Origin: SHWC01 sp050173345
Lineage (GTDB): Bacteria > Pseudomonadota > Alphaproteobacteria > UBA828
DNA length: 64,000 bases
NCBI GenBank assembly: GCA_050173345.1
Contig: JBFXKW010000013.1
Location: 10,889-74,888, forward strand
Reading direction: 5' to 3'
Shown one piece after another: positions 7,218 through 16,280 of this stretch. Position 1 is the first letter of the stretch. Each line of letters opens with the position of its first letter. A model generated the notes under the pieces. The model worked only from the letters and a program-made list of their open reading frames with translations, searched no databases and had not been told where the DNA came from. Both the position numbers and the translations under genes were made by a program.

Positions 7218-7856
7218 CTACGCCGCGAGCACCTTGCCCTTGAAGGCGCAGAGGTCGTTGACCACGCAGGCCGGGCAGTTCGGCTTGCGCGCGGTGCAGA
7301 CATAGCGGCCGTGCAGGATCAGCCAGTGATGGGCGTGGCGCTTGTAGGCGTCCGGCACCACCTTGACGAGCTTGTCCTCGACCTCGCGCGGCGTCTTGCC
7401 GGGCGCGAGCCCGGTGCGGTTGGCGAGCCGGAAGACGTGGGTGTCGACCGCGATGGTGGGCTCGTCATAGAGCGTGTTGAGCATGATGTTGGCGGTCTTG
7501 CGCCCGACGCCGGGCAGGGCTTCGAGCGCCTCGCGGGTGCGCGGCACCTTGCCGCCATGCTGCTCCACCAGCGCCTTCGAGAGCGCCATGATGTTCTTGG
7601 CCTTCGCATTGTAGAGCCCGATCGTGCGGATGTGCTGCTTGAGCCCCGCCTCGCCGAGCTTGAGCATCTTCTCGGGCGAATCCGTCTTGTCGAACAGCTT
7701 CACGGTCGCCTTGTTGACGCCGGCATCGGTCGCCTGGGCCGAGAGCACCACCGCGACGAGCAGCGTATAGGGATTCTTGTAGGTGAGTTCGGTCGAAGGG
7801 TCCGGATTCCGCTCGGCAAGGCGGCGAAAGAACTCCTCGACGGCGGCACGCTTCAT
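7218..7856 (-). CDS. nth: Endonuclease III (DNA glycosylase/AP lyase)
   Basis: The 212-residue product removes oxidised pyrimidines and cleaves abasic sites in base-excision repair. All landmarks fall at the same numbers as in E. coli Nth: helix-hairpin-helix LPGVGRKTAN with catalytic K120, VDTH with D138, and four [4Fe-4S] cysteines at 187, 194, 197 and 203. That match fixes the start at the ATG ending at 7856. A TTG 14 codons upstream (7898) would add a sequence absent from the family. Divergent from the DUF2244 gene, an arrangement often seen in alphaproteobacteria. Confidence 0.97.
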   Translation of the reverse strand: MKRAAVEEFFRRLAERNPDPSTELTYKNPYTLLVAVVLSAQATDAGVNKATVKLFDKTDSPEKMLKLGEAGLKQHIRTIGLYNAKAKNIMALSKALVEQHGGKVPRTREALEALPGVGRKTANIMLNTLYDEPTIAVDTHVFRLANRTGLAPGKTPREVEDKLVKVVPDAYKRHAHHWLILHGRYVCTARKPNCPACVVNDLCAFKGKVLAA

Positions 7857-7936
7857 GCCCGCACAATACCGCGTTTGCGCCGTGCGCGAATAGGGCAAGG
7901 CTTGGTTCGCGCAAAGGCGCCGGCTATCTTCCCGCC

Positions 7937-8437
7937 ATGAGCCCGTTGCCCGTCAGCGATGCGGGGTCAGCCCCCGCCTACCTGTTCGACGCGCTCTTGA
8001 CGCCGAGCCGGTCGCTGCCGCGTGCCGGCTTCATCGCGGTGATGGCGGGGGTGACGCTCGTCTCGGTCGGGCTCGGCAGCTATTTCGTGCTGCACGGCGC
8101 CTGGCCGGTGTTCGGCTTCTTCGGGCTCGACGTGGCGCTGCTCTACCTCGCCTTCCGCCTCAGCTACCGCAGCGGCCGCTCCAGCGAGATCGTGCGCCTG
8201 ACGCCGGAGAGCCTCCTGGTGCGGCGCACCGACAGCCGCGGCAAGGCGCGCGAATGGCGCTTCAACCCGTTCTGGGTGCGGGTCGAGATCGACGAGCCGG
8301 AAAGCCACGATGCGCGGCTCATGCTGACCTCGCACGGCGAGCGGCTCGAGATCGCGGCCTTCCTCTCGCCGGCCGAGCGGCTCGACTTCGCGGGCGCGCT
8401 GCGCGCCGCGCTGCAGGGCTGCCGGCGCAGCGGGTAG
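7937..8437 (+). CDS. DUF2244 membrane protein
   Basis: The 166-residue product fits the DUF2244 family: an N-terminal polar segment ending with L-T-P-S-R-S-L, two adjacent membrane helices near residues 30-50 and 55-75, then a soluble beta domain with W-R-F-N-P-F-W-V-R-V and S-H-G-E-R-L-E-I-A-A-F-L-S-P-A-E-R, both typical of the family. Function unknown. In many alphaproteobacteria the family sits beside nth, as here, or near respiratory oxidase genes. The start ATG at 7937 lies 80 bases from the nth start on the opposite strand. Confidence 0.85.
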   Translation: MSPLPVSDAGSAPAYLFDALLTPSRSLPRAGFIAVMAGVTLVSVGLGSYFVLHGAWPVFGFFGLDVALLYLAFRLSYRSGRSSEIVRLTPESLLVRRTDSRGKAREWRFNPFWVRVEIDEPESHDARLMLTSHGERLEIAAFLSPAERLDFAGALRAALQGCRRSG

Positions 8438-8458
8438 CGAGTCGGTTTTTCGTCCCCA

Positions 8459-8525
8459 TCCTTCGACAAGCTCAGGATGAGGCCGAAAAACAAAGTCCTC
8501 ATGCTGAGCTTGTCGAAGCATGAGA
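8459..8525. repeat. Family C dispersed palindrome
   Basis: Left arm ATCCTTCGACAAGCTCAGGA and right arm CATGCTGAGCTTGTCGAAGC pair almost perfectly, with an A-rich centre GGCCGAAAAACAAAG. It lies between the convergent ends of DUF2244 and dapB, where a bidirectional transcript-end function would be possible; that is inference. Confidence 0.85.
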
Positions 8526-8555
8526 GCAGACTGACAGACTGCCGGCGCGCCGCCC

Positions 8556-9371
8556 TCAACTGATCCCGACCACGTCCGCCATCGTGTAGAGGCCGGGCGG
8601 CCTGCCCTTGGCCCAGAGCGCCGCGCGCACCGCGCCGCGCGCGTAGATTTGCCGGCCGGCCGCCTTATGGGTAAGTTCGAGCCGCTCGCCGTCGGCCGCG
8701 AAGATCACGCTGTGGTCGCCCACCACGTCGCCGCCGCGCAGCGCCGCGAAGCCGATCGCGCCGCGTGCCCGCGCCCCGGTCATGCCGTCGCGCCCGTGCA
8801 CCGCGACGTCCTCGAGCCGCACGTCGCGGCCGCGCGCCGCGGCGCGGCCGAGCCCGAGCGCGGTGCCTGACGGCGCGTCCACCTTGTGGCGGTGATGCAT
8901 CTCGACGATCTCGATGTCGTAGTCCGGCCCGAGCACGCCCGCCACCTTCTCGGTCAGCGCCATCAGCAGCGTGACGCAGATGCTCATGTTGGGCGCCTGG
9001 ACGATCGGGCAGCGCTTCGCAGCGGCGGCGATCGCGGCGAGCTGATCGGCGTCGTGCCCGGTGGTGCCGAGCACCAGGATCTTGCCGAAGCGCGCGGCGA
9101 GCGCGGCATGCTCGGCGCTGATCGCGGCCGCCGTGAAGTCGAGCACGGCGTCGGCCTCGGAGAACAGCCGCGCGGCATCGTCGCCAACCGCGACGCCGAG
9201 CCGGCCGATGCCCGCAAGCTCGCCGGCATCGCGGCCGATGGCCTCATGGCCGGGCGCCTCGCTCGCGCCGGCGAGCGAACAGCCCTCGGTCGCGGCCACC
9301 TCGCGCACCAGCATGGCGCCCATGCGCCCGGCCGCGCCGGTGACGCCGATGAGAAGATCGGATGAAGCCAT
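8556..9371 (-). CDS. dapB: 4-hydroxy-tetrahydrodipicolinate reductase
   Basis: The 271-residue product catalyses the NAD(P)H reduction step to tetrahydrodipicolinate in lysine/diaminopimelate synthesis. GVTGAAGRMG at residues 9-18 is the dinucleotide-binding motif; L-G-T-T-G-H at 101-106 follows the second strand; the catalytic segment EMHHRHKVDAPSGTA places H159/H160 and K163. The ATG ending at 9371 is preceded by AAAGGGGGCGGC and chosen over one seven codons upstream. Encoded on the same strand downstream of dnaJ, but separated from it by a family-B repeat, so co-transcription is uncertain. Confidence 0.96.
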   Translation of the reverse strand: MASSDLLIGVTGAAGRMGAMLVREVAATEGCSLAGASEAPGHEAIGRDAGELAGIGRLGVAVGDDAARLFSEADAVLDFTAAAISAEHAALAARFGKILVLGTTGHDADQLAAIAAAAKRCPIVQAPNMSICVTLLMALTEKVAGVLGPDYDIEIVEMHHRHKVDAPSGTALGLGRAAARGRDVRLEDVAVHGRDGMTGARARGAIGFAALRGGDVVGDHSVIFAADGERLELTHKAAGRQIYARGAVRAALWAKGRPPGLYTMADVVGIS

Positions 9372-9472
9372 GCCGCCCCCTTTCCCGCTCAAGCGAGGCG
9401 AAAGGGTAAGGGCTTAGGTGGGAAAGCGGAAGCGGGCTACGACGATGATGCGCGGCAGCGTTATCTCTCGAT

Positions 9473-9599
9473 CGTCATGCCCCGCGCAGGCGGGGCATCC
9501 AGGAATCCTTGGCAACCGCCATGCCGCCGCCCCTGGATGCCCCGATCAAGTCGGGGCATGACGAAGGAAGATGGCCCCCGCCTGCGCGGGGCATGACGC
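9473..9599. repeat. Family B dispersed palindromes, compound copy
   Basis: Several related arms are stacked: CGTCATGCCCCGCGCAGGCG, CTGGATGCCCCGATCAAGTC, and a further GCGCGGGGCATGACG. The compound length (127 bases) suggests two overlapping insertions or an internal duplication. It fills the gap between dnaJ and dapB; apart from it the 239-base gap shows nothing else. Confidence 0.8.
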
Positions 9600-9610
9600 G
9601 GAAAGATGCG

Positions 9611-10762
9611 TCACTCCTTCAGATCCTGCCAGAACTCCTTCATGCGGGCGAAGAAGCCTTCGGATTCCGGGCTGGTCGAACGGGTGCCGGCCTTGTTGAA
9701 CTCCTCCAGCAGCTCGCGCTGGCGCTTGTTGAGGTTGACCGGCGTCTCGACCTTGACCTCGACGTAGAGGTCGCCCTGGCCGGCGCCGCGCAGCGCCGGC
9801 ATGCCCTTGCCGCGCAGCCTGAACTGATGGCCCGACTGGGTGCCGGCCGGCACGGTGATGCGGGCACGGCCGCCCTCGAGCGCGGGCACCTCGACCGCGC
9901 CGCCGAGCGCCGCCGTGGTCATCGGGATCGGCACCCGGCAATAGAGGTTGAGCCCGTCGCGCTTGAAGAGGGGGTTCGGCTTGACGGTGAGGAAGATGTA
10001 GAGGTCGCCGGGCGGCGCGCCGCGCAGGCCCGCCTCGCCCTCGTCCGCGAGGCGGATGCGGGTGCCGCTCTCGACGCCCGGCGGGATGTCCACCGAGAGG
10101 TGCTTCTCCTTCTGCACGCGGCCCTGGCCGCGGCAGATCTCGCACGGGTTCGCGATGATCTCGCCGGCGCCCTGGCAGGTCGGGCAGGTGCGCTCGATGG
10201 TGAAGAAGCCCTGCTGGGCGCGCACCTTGCCGACGCCGCCGCAGGTCGCGCAGGTCTCGGGCTTGGCGCCGGCCTTGGCGCCGCTGCCCTTGCAGGTCTC
10301 GCAGGCGACCGAGGTGGGCACGCGGATGCGCACCTTCTTGCCGGCAAACGCCTCCTGCAGCGAGATTTCGAGGTTGTAGCGCAGGTCCGCGCCGCGCGCC
10401 GGGCCACGCCGGCCGCCGCCGCCGCGCCGCTGGCCCATGAACTCGCCGAACAGGTCGTCGAACACGTCGGCGAAGCTCGAGCGGAAGTCGCCGCCGAAGC
10501 CGAAGCCGCCAGGGCCGCCGCCGGCCGCCGCGCCGGCCTCGAAGGCGGCATGGCCCACATTGTCGTACTGCGCGCGCTTGTCCTTGTCGGAAAGGACGGC
10601 ATAGGCCTCGCCGACCTCCTTGAAGCTCTGCTCCGCCGCCTTGTCACCCGGATTGCGGTCCGGGTGATACTTCATCGCGAGCTTGCGGTAGGCCTTCTTG
10701 ACGTCTTCGAGGCTGGCGTCGCGCGAGACGCCGAGCCGCTCGTAATAGTCCTTGCTCGCCAT
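9611..10762 (-). CDS. dnaJ: Chaperone protein DnaJ
   Basis: The 383-residue Hsp40 stimulates DnaK ATPase and delivers unfolded substrates. J-domain at residues 1-70 with the HPD motif at 33-35; Gly/Phe-rich linker at about 75-125; four zinc-binding C-x-x-C-x-G-x-G repeats with cysteines at 154/157, 171/174, 193/196 and 207/210; then the client-binding C-terminal domains. Full type I length. Start ATG (10760-10762) has GGAGG nine bases upstream. It follows dnaK by 95 bases on the same strand. Confidence 0.98.
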   Translation of the reverse strand: MASKDYYERLGVSRDASLEDVKKAYRKLAMKYHPDRNPGDKAAEQSFKEVGEAYAVLSDKDKRAQYDNVGHAAFEAGAAAGGGPGGFGFGGDFRSSFADVFDDLFGEFMGQRRGGGGRRGPARGADLRYNLEISLQEAFAGKKVRIRVPTSVACETCKGSGAKAGAKPETCATCGGVGKVRAQQGFFTIERTCPTCQGAGEIIANPCEICRGQGRVQKEKHLSVDIPPGVESGTRIRLADEGEAGLRGAPPGDLYIFLTVKPNPLFKRDGLNLYCRVPIPMTTAALGGAVEVPALEGGRARITVPAGTQSGHQFRLRGKGMPALRGAGQGDLYVEVKVETPVNLNKRQRELLEEFNKAGTRSTSPESEGFFARMKEFWQDLKE

Positions 10763-10857
10763 GATCGAGCGCCTCCGGGCCTAGAGATGGGACCGGGCGG
10801 CGCGCGATCCGCGTGCCGCCCGGCATCGTTCCCGCATCGGGGAAGCGACGCCCCGCC

Positions 10858-12804
<1,947 letters not shown>

Positions 12805-12907
12805 GTTACCCTACCTTCCAGCAGGCCCGGGGCGGCCACGAACGGCACCGCCCCTGCCCCCAATGGGTCTCGCTCCGCGCTGAATGCGCGGGTTTTTACA
12901 TCCGTCG

Positions 12908-12940
12908 CCATATATTGGGGGCGGATTCGCCTCTCGCAAG
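12908..12940 (-). promoter_or_regulatory. Candidate sigma-32 promoter of dnaK
   Basis: Read on the minus strand, CTTG (12940 to 12937) is followed after 17 bases by CCCAATATATGG (12919 to 12908). Alphaproteobacterial RpoH promoters have CTTG, a spacer of 17-18 bases and a C-rich/TAT-rich -10 element, so this fits reasonably. It lies in the 170-base gap between grpE and dnaK, about 100 bases before the dnaK start. No experimental support; the match is by eye. Confidence 0.5.
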
Positions 12941-12974
12941 GTGATCCGCCGCCCGGAAACCGCTGGTTCACGGC

Positions 12975-13589
12975 TCAGGCGCTGGTATCGAGCCGGCCGC
13001 CGCGGGAATCCGCCTCGGCCTCGCCCGCGCCGCCCGCGGCCTTGGCGACCGTGACCATGGCCGGGCGCAGCAGCCGGCCCGCCACCGTATAGCCGACCTG
13101 GAGCACCTGCACCACGGTGCCCGGCGGATGGTCGTCGGTCGGCACTTCGAGCATGGCCTGGTGCAGATTGGGGTCGAAACGCTGGCCCTCGGCCTCGATC
13201 TGCTTGACGCCGTGGCGCTCGAGGACGGCCGCAAGCTCCTTCCGGGTCATGGCGACGCCCTCGTGCAGGGCGGCCAGGCGCGCGTCTTCCTGCAGCGCGT
13301 CGCCCGGCACGCTCGCGAGCGCCCGCTCCAGGTTGTCGGCGACGCTCAGGCAATCCCGCGCGAAGCCCGAGACCGCGAACCTGGAGGCGTCCTCGACCTC
13401 CTTGCGGGCGCGGCGGCGCGTGTTCTCGAGCTCGGCCAGCGCGCGCAATAACTGATCCTTTACCTTGGCGAGCTCCCCGGCCTGCGCCGCCTCGCCATCC
13501 TCCGGCGCGGGCGCGGCGGGCGCCTCGGCGGCAGCCTCGTCGTTGGCCGGGGACGGCTCGTCACCGCCTGTGCGTGGATCGTCGATCAT
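12975..13589 (-). CDS. grpE: Nucleotide exchange factor GrpE
   Basis: The 204-residue product releases ADP from DnaK. An acidic, Ala/Pro-rich N-terminus of about 35 residues leads into the long coiled-coil helix (L-K-D-Q-L-L-R-A-L-A-E-L-E-N-T-R-R-R) and the C-terminal beta-wing with V-G-Y-T-V-A-G-R-L-L-R-P-A-M-V, the GrpE signature. AGAGGAACGCC precedes the ATG at 13587-13589. It lies 45 bases after hrcA on the same strand, the usual alphaproteobacterial hrcA-grpE pair. Confidence 0.96.
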   Translation of the reverse strand: MIDDPRTGGDEPSPANDEAAAEAPAAPAPEDGEAAQAGELAKVKDQLLRALAELENTRRRARKEVEDASRFAVSGFARDCLSVADNLERALASVPGDALQEDARLAALHEGVAMTRKELAAVLERHGVKQIEAEGQRFDPNLHQAMLEVPTDDHPPGTVVQVLQVGYTVAGRLLRPAMVTVAKAAGGAGEAEADSRGGRLDTSA

Positions 13590-13634
13590 GGCGTTCCTCT
13601 GATGTGCAGGCCCGTTGTCGCAGCTATCGGACGG

Positions 13635-14672
13635 CTAGCTCAAGAGCCGTCCGATGATTTCCGCGGTGTGGCTGACCATGGGGATGATGCGGGCATAGTT
13701 GAGGCGGGTCGGGCCGACCACGCCGATTGCGCCCACGAAGCGCGTGCCGTTGCTGCGGAACGGCGAGACGATGAGCGAGCACTCGGTGTTGCCGAACAGC
13801 TTGCTCTCGGCGCCGATGAAGATCTTCACGCCGTCCGCGTCGCGCGTGCTTTCGAGCAAGGAGACGAGTCCGGTCTTGGATTCGAGCGTCTCGTAGAGCG
13901 CGCGGATGCGCTCCAGGTCCTCGGCGACCGTCACGTCGTCGAGCAGCTTGGCCTGGCCGCGCACGATCAGCGCACCGTGGCGCTCGGCCTCGCCCGACCA
14001 GGTGGCGATGCCGGCCTCGACCACCTTGGCGGCGAGCGCGTCGAGCTGGGCGCGCTTGCTCTCGACCTCGGCGCGGATTTCGCCGAGCGCCTCGGCAAGC
14101 GTGCGGCCGGCGAGCCGTGCGTTCAGGTAGTTGGTCGCCTCGATCAGGTGCGACTGGGTCATGCCGGACGGCACGTCGATCACCCGGTTCTCGACGATGC
14201 CGCTCTCCATCACCATGACGACGAGCGCGCGCCCCGGCCCGAGGCTGACGAACTCGACCTGGCGGAACGGCAGGTCGGTCTTCGGCGCGAGCACCAGGCT
14301 CGCGCAGTGCGAGAGGCCCGAGAGCGTGTCGCTCGCCTCGGTCAGAAGCTCGTCGAGCGTGCGCCCTGCGGCCTGGCACTTGCCGTCGATCGAGGCGCGC
14401 TCCGCCTCGGTCAGTTCGCCGAGTTCGAGCAGGCCGTCGACGAAGAGCCGAAGGCCGAGCTGGGTCGGCAGCCGGCCCGCCGAGGTGTGCGGCGCGTAGA
14501 GCAGCCCGGCATCCTCGAGGTCGGCCATCACGTTGCGGATCGTCGCCGGCGAGAGCGGCGTGGTGAGCCGGCGCGAGAGCGTGCGCGAGCCGACCGGCTG
14601 GCCGGTCTCCATATAGGTCTCGACGACCCGCCGCAGCACGTCGCGAGAGCGTTCGTTGAGGTCGTGGCTCAT
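13635..14672 (-). CDS. hrcA: Heat-inducible transcription repressor HrcA
   Basis: The 345-residue product matches HrcA. The N-terminal winged helix contains E-T-Y-M-E-T-G-Q-P-V-G-S-R-T-L-S-R and S-P-A-T-I-R-N-V-M-A-D-L-E-D, followed by T-S-A-G-R-L-P-T. The GAF-like C-terminal domain ends with V-G-P-T-R-L-N-Y-A-R-I-I-P-M-V, typical of the family. HrcA represses heat-shock genes through CIRCE, but I see no CIRCE element upstream of any gene here, so its target may lie elsewhere (for example groESL). The frame stays open upstream to 15494, but the family start is M-S-H-D-L at 14672. Confidence 0.96.
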   Translation of the reverse strand: MSHDLNERSRDVLRRVVETYMETGQPVGSRTLSRRLTTPLSPATIRNVMADLEDAGLLYAPHTSAGRLPTQLGLRLFVDGLLELGELTEAERASIDGKCQAAGRTLDELLTEASDTLSGLSHCASLVLAPKTDLPFRQVEFVSLGPGRALVVMVMESGIVENRVIDVPSGMTQSHLIEATNYLNARLAGRTLAEALGEIRAEVESKRAQLDALAAKVVEAGIATWSGEAERHGALIVRGQAKLLDDVTVAEDLERIRALYETLESKTGLVSLLESTRDADGVKIFIGAESKLFGNTECSLIVSPFRSNGTRFVGAIGVVGPTRLNYARIIPMVSHTAEIIGRLLS

Positions 14673-14735
14673 CCGATGATGGTGCTTTGCCGGCGCCCGG
14701 ACGGCGATTGGCGCCGCCCGTGAGAACGCAAGGGG

Positions 14736-14764
14736 AATGTAGTAACGGGCCCCGAGAGCGTCAA
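14736..14764 (-). promoter_or_regulatory. Candidate sigma-70 promoter of hrcA
   Basis: On the minus strand TTGACG (14764 to 14759) and TACATT (14741 to 14736) are separated by 17 bases, a good -35 and a fair -10 for the housekeeping sigma factor. It lies about 65 bases upstream of the hrcA start in the 153-base gap shared with divergent rph. By-eye match only. Confidence 0.5.
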
Positions 14765-14825
14765 CGTTGCGGCCGGGAGACGGGCCGGCTAGGTTCCGCC
14801 CATCGGCAACCTCGGAAACCTCCCC

Positions 14826-15548
14826 ATGCGAGCGAACGGACGCGGCGCCGACGAATTGCGCGCCGTCAGCCTCGAAATCGGCTTCAACAAGCACGCCGAG
14901 GGCTCCTGCCTGGTCGGCTTCGGCGATACCCGGGTGATCTGCACCGCGAGCGTCGAGGAGCGCGTGCCGCCCTTCCTGCGCAATAGCGGGCGCGGCTGGG
15001 TGACCGGCGAGTACGGCATGCTGCCGCGCTCGACCGGCTCGCGCACCGACCGCGAGGCGGCGCGCGGCAGGCAGGGCGGCCGCACCCAGGAGATCCAGCG
15101 CCTGATCGGCCGTTCCCTGCGTGCCGTGACCGACCTCACGGCGCTTGGCGAGCGCCAGATCATCCTCGATTGCGACGTCATCCAGGCCGATGGCGGCACG
15201 CGCACCGCGGCGATCACCGGCGCCTATGTCGCGCTCCATCTGGCGCTCGACGGGCTGGTCAGGCGGGGCGTGCTCGCCAGCCTGCCGCTGACCGACCAGG
15301 TCGCCGCGGTCTCCTGCGGCTTGGTCGCGGGCGAGGCGGTGCTCGACCTCGACTATGTCGAGGATTCCTCGGCCGAGGCCGACGCCAATTTCGTCATGAC
15401 CCGCGCGGGCGCGATCATCGAGGTGCAGGGCACCGCCGAGAAGGCGCCGTTCAGCGAGGCCCGGTTCCTCGACCTGCTCGGACTCGCGCGGCAAGGCGTT
15501 ACCACGCTCACCGCCCTGCAGCGCAAGGCGCTCGGCCTGGAGGGGTAG
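14826..15548 (+). CDS. rph: Ribonuclease PH
   Basis: The 240-residue phosphorolytic 3'-5' exoribonuclease trims tRNA precursors. The start M-R-A-N-G-R-G-A-D-E-L-R matches the family opening; the core has C-T-A-S-V-E-E-R-V-P-P-F, the R-E-A-A-R-G-R-Q-G-G-R-T-Q-E-I-Q-R-L segment that includes phosphate- and RNA-binding residues, and CDVIQADGGTRTAAITGAYV, the family signature. Divergent from hrcA, an arrangement known in alphaproteobacteria. Followed by a family-B repeat and rdgB. Confidence 0.97.
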   Translation: MRANGRGADELRAVSLEIGFNKHAEGSCLVGFGDTRVICTASVEERVPPFLRNSGRGWVTGEYGMLPRSTGSRTDREAARGRQGGRTQEIQRLIGRSLRAVTDLTALGERQIILDCDVIQADGGTRTAAITGAYVALHLALDGLVRRGVLASLPLTDQVAAVSCGLVAGEAVLDLDYVEDSSAEADANFVMTRAGAIIEVQGTAEKAPFSEARFLDLLGLARQGVTTLTALQRKALGLEG

Positions 15549-15577
15549 GCCCGCAATGGCACCACCTTCCCTTCCTT

Positions 15578-15654
15578 CGTCATGCCCGGGCTTGACCCGG
15601 GCATCCAGGCTTCTTCCGGAAGCTGGATTGCCGGGTCAAGCCCGGCAATGACGA
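15578..15654. repeat. Family B dispersed palindrome overlapping the rdgB start
   Basis: Left arm CGTCATGCCCGGGCTTGACC and right arm GGTCAAGCCCGGCAATGACG bracket the central ATCCAGGCTTCTTCCGGAAG. The ATG inside the right arm (15648-15650) is the only plausible in-frame start for rdgB, so this element contributes the start codon and first two codons of a conserved gene. Confidence 0.85.
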
Positions 15655-16280
15655 CGAGGGAAGGTGCACGGCACTTCGAGGGCGGGCGGCTCGTCATCGC
15701 GAGCCACAATCCGGGCAAGGTGCGCGAGATCGCCGCGCTGCTCGCGCCGTACCGGATCGAGGTGGTCTCGGCCGGCACGCTCGGCCTGCCCGAGCCCGAG
15801 GAGACCGGGGCAAGCTTCGTCGAGAACGCCGCCCTCAAGGCGAAGGCGGCGGCTATTGATGCTAGGTTACCCGCGCTCGCCGACGATTCCGGCCTCGTGG
15901 TGCCCGCGCTCGACGGCGCGCCCGGCATTTATTCGGCACGCTGGGCCGGGCCGGCCAAGGATTTCGGCGTCGCCATGAGCCGCGTCGAGGCGGAGCTTCG
16001 CGCGCGCGGGCTTGAGCCGGAGGGCCAGCCCGCCCATTTCGTCTGTGCGCTCGCGCTCGCCTGGCCCGACGGCCGCTGCGAGAATTTCGAGGGCATCGTG
16101 CGCGGCCATCTGTTGTTCCCGCCGCGCGGCACGCAGGGCTTCGGCTATGACCCGATCTTCGTGGCGGACGGCCATGACATCACGTTCGGCGAGATGGCGC
16201 CGGCCGCGAAGCACGCGATCAGCCACCGCGCGCGCGCCTTCGCGCTCTTGATCGAGGCCTGCTTTGCCGACGGGCCCTGA
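15648..16280 (+). CDS. rdgB: RdgB/HAM1 non-canonical purine NTP pyrophosphatase
   Basis: The 210-residue product hydrolyses dITP, XTP and similar nucleotides, keeping them out of DNA. S-H-N-P-G-K-V-R-E at residues 19-27 is the triphosphate-binding motif; A-D-D-S-G-L carries the catalytic acid; G-Y-D-P-I-F and the S-H-R-A-x-A motif near the end complete the family set. The ATG at 15648 lies in the right arm of a family-B repeat. A further ATG lies upstream at 15582 in the left arm, but it would translate the repeat itself (M-P-G-L-D-P-G-I). No in-frame ATG, GTG or TTG occurs between 15651 and the conserved core. The stop overlaps hemW by 17 bases. Confidence 0.94.
   Translation: MTTREGARHFEGGRLVIASHNPGKVREIAALLAPYRIEVVSAGTLGLPEPEETGASFVENAALKAKAAAIDARLPALADDSGLVVPALDGAPGIYSARWAGPAKDFGVAMSRVEAELRARGLEPEGQPAHFVCALALAWPDGRCENFEGIVRGHLLFPPRGTQGFGYDPIFVADGHDITFGEMAPAAKHAISHRARAFALLIEACFADGP

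Noticed and set aside
12805..14825. CIRCE element (HrcA operator)
   Set aside because: No TTAGCACTC-N9-GAGTGCTAA or close variant was found in the gaps around hrcA, grpE or dnaK.
14673..15494. N-terminal extension of hrcA
   Set aside because: The frame stays open into rph, but HrcA starts at M-S-H-D-L; the extension is antisense to rph and has no family match.
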